This document shows positions 42,173 to 50,869 of a DNA stretch of 57,180 nucleotides, in pieces. Under the pieces are notes generated by a model. It ran no database searches. It saw only the letters and a list, made by a program, of their open reading frames with translations, and was not told the origin of the DNA. The DNA lies in the NCBI GenBank assembly GCA_035270785.1, contig DATESN010000011.1, forward strand, positions 1 to 57,180, in the 5' to 3' direction. Position 1 is the stretch's first letter, and each line of letters opens with the position of its first letter. The position numbers were made by a program, and so were the translations under genes. Source of the DNA: DATESN01 sp035270785. GTDB lineage: Bacteria > Bacillota > Clostridia > Lachnospirales > Lachnospiraceae.

Positions 42173-43219
42173 CTATTTTCCAAAAAACAGTTTGCTTAAC
42201 TTGTCCTCATTTAATTTTGATCCAATGACACATAATTTACCAATCGTATCGGCCTTTCCATCTCGAACTTCTATTTCACCAGGCACATAATCAAAATAAA
42301 TCCATGGTTCTTCCTTCGAAGGAACCATCCCTTTTGCACGAAGCACCATCCCAAATTCCTTTTCCTCTTCCAATTTAAGAAGAATCTCTTTTATTTGTTC
42401 TTTTGTATATATTTTTGTTGTTTCTTTTCCCCAACTTGTAAATACTTCATCCGCGTGGTGACCATGGTTGTGACCGTGATGATGGTCGTGGTCATGACCT
42501 CCGCACCCACATGTTTCCCCGTGATTGTAATGATGATCGTGGTCGTGACCTCCGCAACAACACCCTTCCTCATGATGACTATATTCTTCTTCCACTTCTT
42601 GTAGTAGTTGTGAATTTAAGTCCCTTCCATTTTCTATCGTATCTATAATTAATTTGCTTTCTAATTTATCCCAAGAAGTTGTAATAATAGATGCAAACTG
42701 ATTATATTCCCGAATCATCTCTACACATTTTTCTAATTTCTCTTGATCCATTTTATCTGTTCTACTAAGAACAATTGTACTTGCGTTACTAATTTGATTG
42801 AGATAAAATTCACCAAAGTTTTTTATATACATTTTGCATCTTGTGGCATCAACAACTACCACGGAACTATTTATCTTACTATCAGTACTTTTCATAACAC
42901 CTTCTACAGCCTTTATTACATCCGATAGTTTTCCCACACCCGATGGCTCGATTATGATTCTCTCCGGGTTATATACTTTTAAAACTTCCTTTAGGGAAGT
43001 ACCAAAATCACCTACTAAAGAACAGCAAATACACCCTTGATTCATTTCTTTGATTTCGATACCTGAATCTTTTAAAAATCCACTATCTATTCCAATTTCA
43101 CCAAATTCATTTTCGATTAATACTGTCTTTTCGTTTTTTAACTCTTCCTTTAATAACTTTTTAATTAACGTTGTTTTTCCTGCACCTAAAAACCCTGATA
43201 TAATATCTATTTTTGTCAT
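42173..43219 (-). CDS. COG0523 (CobW/G3E) metallochaperone-type GTPase, His-rich
   Basis: A 348-residue GTPase of the family that inserts or traffics zinc and other metals. P-loop SGFLGAGKTT (residues 8-17), CICC metal motif at 63-66, EPSGVGKL and SRTDK are present. A His/Cys-rich segment at about 215-255 contains two CGGHDHDHH-type units, and a CobW C-terminal domain follows. I use the ATG at 43217-43219 with GGAG nearby; an ATG 24 bp earlier has no ribosome binding site. It leads the pair of COG0523 genes. Confidence 0.93.
   Translation of the reverse strand: MTKIDIISGFLGAGKTTLIKKLLKEELKNEKTVLIENEFGEIGIDSGFLKDSGIEIKEMNQGCICCSLVGDFGTSLKEVLKVYNPERIIIEPSGVGKLSDVIKAVEGVMKSTDSKINSSVVVVDATRCKMYIKNFGEFYLNQISNASTIVLSRTDKMDQEKLEKCVEMIREYNQFASIITTSWDKLESKLIIDTIENGRDLNSQLLQEVEEEYSHHEEGCCCGGHDHDHHYNHGETCGCGGHDHDHHHGHNHGHHADEVFTSWGKETTKIYTKEQIKEILLKLEEEKEFGMVLRAKGMVPSKEEPWIYFDYVPGEIEVRDGKADTIGKLCVIGSKLNEDKLSKLFFGK
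42455..42565 (-). repeat. Internal metal-binding repeat of the COG0523 gene
   Basis: Two near-identical copies of a segment encoding CGGHDHDHH separated by about 50 bp, within the His-rich linker. The duplication raises the number of His/Cys ligands and is likely a metal-storage or sensing segment. Confidence 0.75.
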
Positions 43220-43299
43220 TTTCTTACTCCATCCTATTGTCATGTCACTTTTTCTATCATAACACCCGCTTTAACCAATTTCCACATTCTAGTAACTTT

Positions 43300-43327
43300 A
43301 TTATAAAAATTTTATTTTTTTTGTAAA
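43300..43327 (-). promoter_or_regulatory. SigA-type promoter of the COG0523 pair
   Basis: TTTACA (43322-43327), a 16-bp spacer and a perfect TATAAT (43300-43305) lie about 80 bp before the first COG0523 gene. No Zur-type palindrome is recognisable around it. Confidence 0.55.
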
Positions 43328-43345
43328 GTCATTTATTAAATTTTT

Positions 43346-44140
43346 TTATTGGACTTTCTTTATTATATTTTCATATTCACTTGTTATAATACTTAAGGGT
43401 AAACATACTGTTTGGTCTTTCTTTCCAGCTGTAATAATTCCCATAAAGTTTCCATATCCATCAAAAACTCCACCGCCAGACATTCCTGGTTTCGCATAAC
43501 ACCTGTTATGTAACATAAAGGAATTAAGTTCACCAATAAACTCCCATGTATTTACAACGGTTCCCGAATATACATTGGAAGCGACACCATCCGTAGAACC
43601 AATTTGAATAATTGTACTACCTATATTTAATTCATCATATTTTTGTTGTTCGCGATTTACCTTTTTAATGCTATCCTGCTCCTTCGTTGTTAATTGGTTG
43701 GAAGAAACCGAAATAAAACCTACATCATATTGATCCGAAACCCCAATTACATTTCCTTGCAACAAGGAACTATCGTCTACTGCAATTTCACCCACTACAT
43801 CATACATTAATAGATGTTTATTGGAAACAATCATTAAATAATCTTTTGTTACATCGAAAATAACTCCACTTCCAGCATACCCGTTGACATAGATTTTCAC
43901 TATGCTATCCGAAACATTCTTTACGGTTTCATCTACATTTTCCTCTGTTAATAAATCTGTTTCTAATAAACCCAAAAAAAGTAAACCTTCATATTCTTCC
44001 ATTGGTGTTGTAGTCTGAATCAGCCTTTTATTTACCATATCAGGATGATACGCTTGCACTTTTAATGTCTTTTGATACGCGCAAAGGAGCATACAGGATA
44101 CGATCATTAATCTATAAAAATAGAACTTTAATTTTCTCAT
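43346..44140 (-). CDS. Secreted or membrane-anchored trypsin-like serine protease
   Basis: A 264-residue chymotrypsin-fold protease. An N-terminal hydrophobic segment (about 6-22) exports it. The catalytic triad is readable: H109 (SNKHL), D139 (YDVGFI) and S221 (KPGMSGGGVF). There is no PDZ domain, so it is not a full HtrA. It ends just before the COG0523 promoter and begins 50 bp after the rnpB terminator. The substrate is unknown. Confidence 0.87.
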   Translation of the reverse strand: MRKLKFYFYRLMIVSCMLLCAYQKTLKVQAYHPDMVNKRLIQTTTPMEEYEGLLFLGLLETDLLTEENVDETVKNVSDSIVKIYVNGYAGSGVIFDVTKDYLMIVSNKHLLMYDVVGEIAVDDSSLLQGNVIGVSDQYDVGFISVSSNQLTTKEQDSIKKVNREQQKYDELNIGSTIIQIGSTDGVASNVYSGTVVNTWEFIGELNSFMLHNRCYAKPGMSGGGVFDGYGNFMGIITAGKKDQTVCLPLSIITSEYENIIKKVQ

Positions 44141-44190
44141 TTTATTATATTACCTCTTATACCTTCTGAAAACGTGGATACACGATTACT

Positions 44191-44222
44191 ATAAAAAAAG
44201 AAACTTCCAATTTAGAAGTTTC
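44191..44222 (-). terminator. Intrinsic terminator of rnpB
   Basis: GAAACTTC pairs with GAAGTTTC around a seven-base loop and is followed on the minus strand by a run of seven T. It lies 10 bp after the end of the RNase P RNA. Confidence 0.9.
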
Positions 44223-44231
44223 CTATAAAAA

Positions 44232-44590
44232 ATAAGTAGGACGATAAGCCGGGTTATGTCGTTGAATGATCATCTATCTAGGGCTACTGTTACCAATAGC
44301 CTCAAGCGACCTACCTGAAAGCAGATCGGGCTAATCTATCACTTTCACTCGCACCCATTAGGTGCGATCTTTGGTCTTGCTTCGAATGGGGTTTACATAT
44401 GCCCCTCTTGTTACCAAGAGGGCGGTAGTCTCTTACACTGCCCTTCCAACCTTACCATAAAATGGCGGTATATTTCTGTTGCACTATCCTTGGAGTCACC
44501 TCCACCGGCCGTTAACCGGCATCCTGCCCTTTGAAGCCCGGACTTTCCTCACCTGTAGCATACGCTAAGCTGCGATCATTTGTCCTACTT
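44232..44590 (-). ncRNA. rnpB: RNase P RNA (type A)
   Basis: The minus strand contains GAGGAAAGTCCGGGCT, ACAGAAATATACCGCC and the 3' segment ATAACCCGGCTTATCG, the conserved core of bacterial RNase P RNA. The ends AAGTAGGAC and GTCCTACTT pair as helix P1, which sets the boundaries and gives about 359 nt. This is the catalytic RNA that trims tRNA 5' leaders. Confidence 0.96.
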
Positions 44591-44597
44591 ATCCATT

Positions 44598-44627
44598 ATT
44601 ATACTTGAAAGCAACTTCCCCCTACAA
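44598..44627 (-). promoter_or_regulatory. rnpB promoter overlapping the end of the nucleoside kinase gene
   Basis: TTGTAG (44622-44627), an 18-bp spacer and a perfect TATAAT (44598-44603) predict initiation near 44591, exactly at the RNA 5' end. The -10 box contains the TAA stop codon of the upstream kinase gene. Confidence 0.7.
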
Positions 44628-46263
44628 ATTCCCTGACGATGGAATTCTTCGGAAGGTTTTCGCTACTAACACCTAAAAAGTATTCTAGAAACTTAAGAAG
44701 TCTTTTTGCCTCATCATACTCTGGTTCTCCCACACTTATTCCAAAAAGTAATGGTTCTGCAAATTGTTTCAATACCGCCAATTCATATATCAGTGTTGAA
44801 TTAAACATGGCATCAGCACTTTCTTGGAATGGAAAGATATTCTCTTCCTCTCCTTTTCTTACGGATGGCCACATCTCAATAGTACGTTTGGCAGATGCAC
44901 CTCTTGTTCTTGCATCTCTTACCATGCGACGGATTAACCTAGCATCTGTTGTAGGAATTCTATTATGTTCATCAATCTTAAGTGCTGTCAATGCGCTAAT
45001 ATATATTTTATATTTACTTTCTACCGGAAGTGAATGAGACATCTTATCATTTAACCCATGAATTCCTTCAATAATCAATATATCATCACAACCTAATGTT
45101 TTGAAATTGCCCTTATATTCCCTTAGTCCTGATTTAAAATTAAAGTTAGGAAGCTCCACTGTTTTACCAGCTAGTAAATCACACATATCACTATTAAATT
45201 GTTCCATATCAATGGATTCAAGACACTCAAAATTAAAATCACCATTTTCATCCCTTGGTGTTTTATCTCTATTTACAAAATAATCATCCACAGCAATAGG
45301 ATGTGGTATCATTCCATGCGTTCGAAGCTGAATCGCCAATCTATGGGAAAAGGTTGTTTTGCCAGAGGAAGAGGGCCCTGCTATCATTACAAACTTTACT
45401 CCACCACGTTCCACTATATCTTTTGCAATGTCACTAATCCTACTTTCTTGCAATGCCTCTTGTACAAGAATTAGTTCGTTTAGTTTACCACAACAAATTT
45501 CATTATTCAAGTCACCAACCGTATCTATTCCTAATTTAATTCCCCACTCATTGGTTTGTTGCAACGTTTCAAATAACTTTTCCCTTGGGATAAATTCCTT
45601 TATTTTAGTTGGTTCTGACTTGTCTGGCAAATTCAAAATAAATCCATCTTTATAGTATAATACCTGGAAGTGTTTTACATACCCTGCACTAGGAAACATA
45701 TATCCATAATAATAATCCAAGTATCCATCCATATTATATATATTAACCATGGAACTTCTACGATATTTAAAGAGTTTTACTTTATCTTCCATTCCATTTT
45801 CTCTAAATAACTGAATTGCTTCATCAATAGGAATTGCCCTTTTTTCAATTTTAGTATTATTAGTTACCAATTCTCTCATTCTTATATTGACTTTTTCTAT
45901 TAGTTCTTCTGTAACGGTAAAATCTCCATATCCACTACAATAGTATCCGTTTCCAATGGAAGATTCCACTTTGATCTTATGATATTTGTCTTTTCCAACA
46001 ATATCTTGAACTGCCTTTACAAATAAAAATGTCGCTGTTCTTAAATAAGTTTTATGACCGACACTTTCATTTAAATAAATAAACTTTAATTTACAATCTT
46101 TTTCAACCCTTTTGCTTAACTCTCTAATTTTACCATCTACTTTTACTAGGGCAATCAAACCGCAACATTGATCTTGATAGTCATTTACGATTTGTTCATA
46201 GGTCGTTCCCTTTGCAAACTGTACTACATTTCCTTCAATATTAATTGTTACCATTTCGTTCAT
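44599..46263 (-). CDS. Nucleoside kinase with N-terminal TGS domain
   Basis: A 554-residue protein. An N-terminal TGS/threonyl-tRNA-synthetase-like region (about 1-200: INIEGNVVQFAKGTTYEQI) precedes a uridine kinase-like P-loop domain with IAGPSSSGKTTFSHRL near 295 and VDDYFVNRDKTPRDENG. The family phosphorylates uridine or related nucleosides. I use the ATG at 46261-46263 with AGAGGA upstream; an in-frame ATG at 46336-46338 would overlap the preceding gene by 40 bp. It is the last gene of the dgt-dnaG-rpoD cluster. Confidence 0.9.
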   Translation of the reverse strand: MNEMVTINIEGNVVQFAKGTTYEQIVNDYQDQCCGLIALVKVDGKIRELSKRVEKDCKLKFIYLNESVGHKTYLRTATFLFVKAVQDIVGKDKYHKIKVESSIGNGYYCSGYGDFTVTEELIEKVNIRMRELVTNNTKIEKRAIPIDEAIQLFRENGMEDKVKLFKYRRSSMVNIYNMDGYLDYYYGYMFPSAGYVKHFQVLYYKDGFILNLPDKSEPTKIKEFIPREKLFETLQQTNEWGIKLGIDTVGDLNNEICCGKLNELILVQEALQESRISDIAKDIVERGGVKFVMIAGPSSSGKTTFSHRLAIQLRTHGMIPHPIAVDDYFVNRDKTPRDENGDFNFECLESIDMEQFNSDMCDLLAGKTVELPNFNFKSGLREYKGNFKTLGCDDILIIEGIHGLNDKMSHSLPVESKYKIYISALTALKIDEHNRIPTTDARLIRRMVRDARTRGASAKRTIEMWPSVRKGEEENIFPFQESADAMFNSTLIYELAVLKQFAEPLLFGISVGEPEYDEAKRLLKFLEYFLGVSSENLPKNSIVREFVGGSCFQV

Positions 46264-46298
46264 GCCTAATATCCTCTTTTCAAATATTGATTTCTCTA

Positions 46299-47081
46299 TT
46301 ATAACACCCAAAATGGAACCGATTCCTTTGCTCCACATACAGTTAAACTATTCATATTTCTGCAAAAGAATTCCTCCATATAAGGAACAAATATCTTTTC
46401 TAATTCATAATGCCCTGCATCAATGATTGCCAACCCTTTTGCACATGCATCCATGCCTTGATGATGTTTAATATCTCCTGTTACAAGAACCTCAACACCT
46501 GCCTGGATTGCATGTTCTATATAATCACCACCGGATCCTGGCATTATGGCACATTTTTCTATCTTTAAGTCCCTATCTCCATATACTCGAACGGAATCTA
46601 TCTTAAACTCTTTTTTTACATGATTGGCACACTGTTCCAATGTCATCATTTTAGATAATTTGCCGAATCTACCACAGCCTTCTTTTGCAATTTCATCTTC
46701 ATAAGTGATATCTAGAACTTTCCTATCCCTTAAGCCGATTACATCTGCGGCAGCATCTGCCATTCCCATAACGTCAAAATTAGTATGCATCGCATAACAG
46801 CAAATATCATTTTTGATTAATGTAATGATTCGCTTTCCTATAAAATCATCCGAAATAATATTCTTTTCTCCTGATAATATCATTGGATGATGTGTTAATA
46901 GCATATCAGCGTTATATTTTAAAGCTTGCAATATAACATCTTCCGTTGCATCAACCGCTATCATAACCTTTCGAATTTCCTTTTCTTTATTCCCAATTAC
47001 TAATCCAACATTGTCCCATTTTTCTGCAAAAGCAACAGGGGAAAGTTCCTCTAGTTTTTCGATAACTTCACTACATTTCAT
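46299..47081 (-). CDS. Nif3-like dinuclear metal centre protein
   Basis: A 260-residue Nif3/YqfO-family protein. MLLTHHPMILSG near residue 58 holds the metal-binding His pair, and VLVTGDIKHHQGMDA near 195 and DAGHYELE near 215 the others. The family forms hexamers with two metals per subunit and is linked to GTP cyclohydrolase-like or regulatory functions; the actual activity is unsettled. It lies 10 bp after trmK, an order conserved across Firmicutes. Confidence 0.93.
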   Translation of the reverse strand: MKCSEVIEKLEELSPVAFAEKWDNVGLVIGNKEKEIRKVMIAVDATEDVILQALKYNADMLLTHHPMILSGEKNIISDDFIGKRIITLIKNDICCYAMHTNFDVMGMADAAADVIGLRDRKVLDITYEDEIAKEGCGRFGKLSKMMTLEQCANHVKKEFKIDSVRVYGDRDLKIEKCAIMPGSGGDYIEHAIQAGVEVLVTGDIKHHQGMDACAKGLAIIDAGHYELEKIFVPYMEEFFCRNMNSLTVCGAKESVPFWVL

Positions 47082-47090
47082 AAAATCCCC

Positions 47091-47849
47091 CTAACTAAAA
47101 AACTTTAAAATTAAATGAATATCTTCCCATTCTCTTTTTAATTCTTCCATTCGCAGCCGTTTCTTTTTGCTTCCCGATTCCTTATGAAGTCCTTGCAAGA
47201 TTTCTTTTATTTTTTTTTCTTCTCTCATTAAATATCCATGCAAAACCGCATTTTTAGTAAATAATAATTCCAAACCATATTTATTACACAAAACTTCCAA
47301 ATGATCACTTTCTATTCCTAATAATTTCTTTAGGTCATTCCTTTGATTCCTTTGATTTTCTTCATGTTGTAGTTTTTTTATAACTCCTCGCATTAAAAAA
47401 TAGTACTTTCCATCTTCGTGAACCATATTTTCTTCTACAATTAAAAATCCCTGATTTTTTAAATGCTTTCGTACAAGCCATACTTCTGATTGAGGTTGAA
47501 GGATCAGTTCCTTCATGAAACAAATTTTATCTTTCCCTTTTTCTAAAATATCAACGGTGAGTCTCCCGCCCATTCCTGCACATATAAGGGTATCCACTTC
47601 TCCTACCTGTAAGGCGGAAACTCCATCTGAAAGTCTTGTTTCTATGTATTCTGAATAAGCATACTCTTCAATATGCCCCTTTGCTATATCCAAAGGACCT
47701 TTGTTTACGTCCATCGCTACTACTTTTTTACATATTTTCTTTTCTATGAGGTAAATAGACACATAGGCATGATCACAACCAACATCAGCTACTACATTAC
47801 CTGGAGTCACCAAATTTACCACTGCCTGTAATCTTTGTGATAATTCCAT
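47091..47849 (-). CDS. trmK: tRNA (adenine22-N1)-methyltransferase TrmK
   Basis: A 252-residue SAM-dependent methyltransferase that modifies A22 in tRNA. The SAM motif ADVGCDHAYVSIYL is near residues 20-33, AMDVNKGPLDIAK follows, and LICAGMGGRLTVDIL is near 88-102. A helical C-terminal domain of about 90 residues matches the family. It sits between rpoD and the nif3-like gene. Confidence 0.94.
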   Translation of the reverse strand: MELSQRLQAVVNLVTPGNVVADVGCDHAYVSIYLIEKKICKKVVAMDVNKGPLDIAKGHIEEYAYSEYIETRLSDGVSALQVGEVDTLICAGMGGRLTVDILEKGKDKICFMKELILQPQSEVWLVRKHLKNQGFLIVEENMVHEDGKYYFLMRGVIKKLQHEENQRNQRNDLKKLLGIESDHLEVLCNKYGLELLFTKNAVLHGYLMREEKKIKEILQGLHKESGSKKKRLRMEELKREWEDIHLILKFFS

Positions 47850-47889
47850 ATATTCACCTACCTAGCTCAATCCTGTCATTATTTGATTT

Positions 47890-49011
47890 TTAATCCAAAT
47901 AATCCTTCAGTTTGCGACTTCTACTAGGATGGCGAAGTTTACGAAGTGCCTTTGCTTCAATTTGACGAATTCTTTCCCTTGTTACGCTAAATTCTTTTCC
48001 TACCTCTTCCAACGTTCTAGCTCTTCCATCTTCTAACCCGAAACGGAGCTTTAATACTTTTTGTTCTCGATCTGTTAAAGTACTTAGTACTTCAACTAAT
48101 TGCTCTTTTAATAAGGTAAACGCTGCAGCATCCGCTGGTACAGGAACATTATCATCTTGAATAAAATCACCTAAATGACTATCCTCTTCTTCACCTATAG
48201 GAGTTTCAAGAGATACTGGTTCTTGCGAAATCTTTAAGATTTCTCTTACTCTTTCTTCTGGCATACCCATTTCTGCAGCAATTTCTTCTGGAAGTGGCTC
48301 ACGACCTAGTTCTTGAAGCAATTGGCGGCTAACACGAATTAATTTATTGATTGTTTCTACCATATGAACTGGAATTCGAATGGTTCTTGCCTGATCTGCA
48401 ATAGCTCTAGTAATAGCTTGTCTGATCCACCAAGTAGCATACGTTGAAAACTTATACCCTTTTCGGTAATCAAACTTTTCAACAGCTTTAATAAGACCCA
48501 GATTACCTTCTTGAATTAAATCAAGGAAAAGCATACCACGACCCACGTATCTTTTTGCAATACTTACTACTAATCGTAAGTTTGCTTCTGCTAAACGTTT
48601 TTTCGCTTCAATATCTCCATTTTCCATACGTTTAGCTAATTCAATTTCTTCTTCCGCAGTTAACAAGGAAACTTTTCCAATTTCCTTTAAATACATTCTT
48701 ACTGGATCTTCAATGCTAATACCATCAGGGATAGAAAGGTCAATTTTCTCAACATCTACTTCATCTTCTTCTGTTAAGATAATTTCTTCATCTTCTTCCT
48801 CTTCTTCTACCATACGGAGAACGTCAATTCCATTCTTTTCTAATACCTCAAGAACTTTATCAAATTGTTCCTCTTCTAATGCCATCTCAGCAAAATAATC
48901 ATTTACTTCCTGAAATTCTAAGACATTCTTTTTCTTTTTCGCAATGATTAAGAGTTCTTTTAATTTCTCCTCAAACCTTGCTTGTGTGATTTCATCCATT
49001 CTATTTTCCAT
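47890..49011 (-). CDS. rpoD: Primary sigma factor SigA/RpoD
   Basis: A 373-residue housekeeping sigma factor. A region 1.1 of about 100 acidic residues precedes region 1.2 (DPVRMYLKEIG), region 2 (KFSTYATWWIRQAITRAIA) which melts and reads the -10 box, region 3 (RTIRIPVHMVETINKL), and region 4.2 (VTRERIRQIEAKALRKLRH) for the -35 box. It follows dnaG by 34 bp in the classic dnaG-rpoD unit. Confidence 0.98.
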   Translation of the reverse strand: MENRMDEITQARFEEKLKELLIIAKKKKNVLEFQEVNDYFAEMALEEEQFDKVLEVLEKNGIDVLRMVEEEEEDEEIILTEEDEVDVEKIDLSIPDGISIEDPVRMYLKEIGKVSLLTAEEEIELAKRMENGDIEAKKRLAEANLRLVVSIAKRYVGRGMLFLDLIQEGNLGLIKAVEKFDYRKGYKFSTYATWWIRQAITRAIADQARTIRIPVHMVETINKLIRVSRQLLQELGREPLPEEIAAEMGMPEERVREILKISQEPVSLETPIGEEEDSHLGDFIQDDNVPVPADAAAFTLLKEQLVEVLSTLTDREQKVLKLRFGLEDGRARTLEEVGKEFSVTRERIRQIEAKALRKLRHPSRSRKLKDYLD

Positions 49012-49045
49012 CCTTCCATGAAATGATTCCTACTTTATTTTTTCC

Positions 49046-50818
49046 TTAATCGAAAGAAATATGCGTTTTACCAAGCTCTTCTAATGCTTTTTTTCCTATT
49101 ATTACTTGATTTAGTGCATTTACATCAGCTCCGAGCATACTAGAGAAGTATTCGTAGCTATTTTTCTTTACTTTATATAAAATATCGTGAAATGCTTTTT
49201 CTTGTTCTTGCCTTGTTGTAAGCTCATGTAATTTTGTATTAAACAGGGAAGCTACCTCCCGTTGTTGCTCTTCTTCTTCAAACATACTAATGATACTAGC
49301 AGGATTTACCCTTTCTTTCAAAAGATCTTCAAATAACTTTTCCGCAACTTTTGCATACAGTTCTACTGTAAAGTCTTTCGGCGAAAGATAGTTTTTAATC
49401 TTCCCATATAGCCTAGGTTCTTCCGTTAACCAGGTAAGTAGTAACTTTTGTGCCATTTTAATGGCATCATCCGGTCCTCTTTTAGAGTGAATTCCCGATT
49501 TTGGCTTTTGACTTTCTGCAACAAGTCCTGTTTTTGCAGCGTATCCTATTACTAATTTTCTTAAGTTATCAAATCCCATACCATATCGCTCTGCAATTGC
49601 TTCTAAGTAGTTATCTCTTTCTACCTCTTCCGTAAAGGCACACAATTTCTTTGCAATTTCTCGATGAAATTTAGTTTTGCTCTCAGGATCTTTCAAATTA
49701 TAGGCTTGTTCCATTATGCGGATTTCAAAAAAGAAACTGTTTTCTGCCTGATTAATCCTATCTTGAAATGCTTCTTTCCCTAAATTCTTTATAAAATCAT
49801 CTGGGTCTTTATAGGGAAGAAGTTGTATTACTTTACCGGTAACTCCTGCTTCTTTTAAAATAGGAATTGCTCTAAGGGCCGCCTTTGTTCCTGGCTCATC
49901 ACTATCATAAATAAGTAATACTTCTTCCGTATATCTTTTTAATAAATTAGCCTGTCCAGATGTAAAGGCTGTCCCAAGGGAAGCAACCGCTTGTGTAAAC
50001 CCAGCTTGATGCAGCGTTATAACATCCATATAACCTTCGCACACAATAATATTGTTCTGTCTGGCCGTTCTTGCAAAATTTAATCCATATAAATTACGAC
50101 TTTTGTCAAATACAGTAGTTTCTGGAGAATTGAGATATTTTGGTTTTCCATCACCCATAACACGTCCGCCAAAGCCAACAACTCTATGATTTACATCTTG
50201 AATTGGAAACATAATACGATTCCAAAACTTATCGTACATGCCTTTTTTTTCATCAATATTAACAAGTCCTGCATCTTTTAATAAATCATCCTTATATCCT
50301 TTGCTTTTTAAATATTTAAGAAGATCATCATTATATTGATTTGCAAAACCCAAGCCAAACTTCTTTATCGTTTCTTCACTAAGTTCTCTTTTCAACAAAT
50401 ATTCATGTGCCACTTTTCCTTGTTCCTTACGAAGCTGGTAAAAAAAATACGTGGCAGCTTCCTTATTCACTTCAAGAATCTGATTTCTTCTGCTTTCTCT
50501 CTTCTTTGTTTCTTCAGTATATTCAATTTCAGGTAAATTTACACTTGCACGATCCGCTAAAAATTTAATGGCTTCTTGAAAGGAATAATTTTCATATTCC
50601 ATAATAAAGGTAAATACATTTCCCCCTGCTCCACATCCAAAACAATAATACATTTGCTTACTTTGTGAAACGGAGAAAGAAGGTGATTTTTCATTATGAA
50701 ATGGACATAATCCAAAATGGTTACCACCTTTTTTTTGAAGGCGTACATAACCTGAAATAATATCCACAACATCATTTTTCATTCTAACTTCTTCTACTAA
50801 TTCATCGGAATAGTACAT
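49046..50818 (-). CDS. dnaG: DNA primase
   Basis: A 590-residue primase that makes RNA primers at the replication fork. The CHC2 zinc domain (CPFHNEKSPSF with C40 and H43, CFGCGAGG with C61 and C64), the RNA polymerase domain and a Toprim catalytic core (EGYMDVITLHQAG, YDSDEPGTKA) are visible; the C-terminal 150 residues form the helicase-binding region. It follows dgt by 51 bp. Confidence 0.98.
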   Translation of the reverse strand: MYYSDELVEEVRMKNDVVDIISGYVRLQKKGGNHFGLCPFHNEKSPSFSVSQSKQMYYCFGCGAGGNVFTFIMEYENYSFQEAIKFLADRASVNLPEIEYTEETKKRESRRNQILEVNKEAATYFFYQLRKEQGKVAHEYLLKRELSEETIKKFGLGFANQYNDDLLKYLKSKGYKDDLLKDAGLVNIDEKKGMYDKFWNRIMFPIQDVNHRVVGFGGRVMGDGKPKYLNSPETTVFDKSRNLYGLNFARTARQNNIIVCEGYMDVITLHQAGFTQAVASLGTAFTSGQANLLKRYTEEVLLIYDSDEPGTKAALRAIPILKEAGVTGKVIQLLPYKDPDDFIKNLGKEAFQDRINQAENSFFFEIRIMEQAYNLKDPESKTKFHREIAKKLCAFTEEVERDNYLEAIAERYGMGFDNLRKLVIGYAAKTGLVAESQKPKSGIHSKRGPDDAIKMAQKLLLTWLTEEPRLYGKIKNYLSPKDFTVELYAKVAEKLFEDLLKERVNPASIISMFEEEEQQREVASLFNTKLHELTTRQEQEKAFHDILYKVKKNSYEYFSSMLGADVNALNQVIIGKKALEELGKTHISFD

Positions 50819-50869
50819 TCACACCGCCTTCTATTCTTATTTGTATATTAATGGAATCCAACTAAAAGA

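Noticed and set aside
42455..42565. CRISPR-like or minisatellite repeat
   Set aside because: The repeat is in frame within a gene and encodes a His-rich metal-binding segment.
44639..45037. A 132-codon plus-strand frame within the nucleoside kinase gene
   Set aside because: The kinase domain on the minus strand is unambiguous, and the opposite frame has no start signals.
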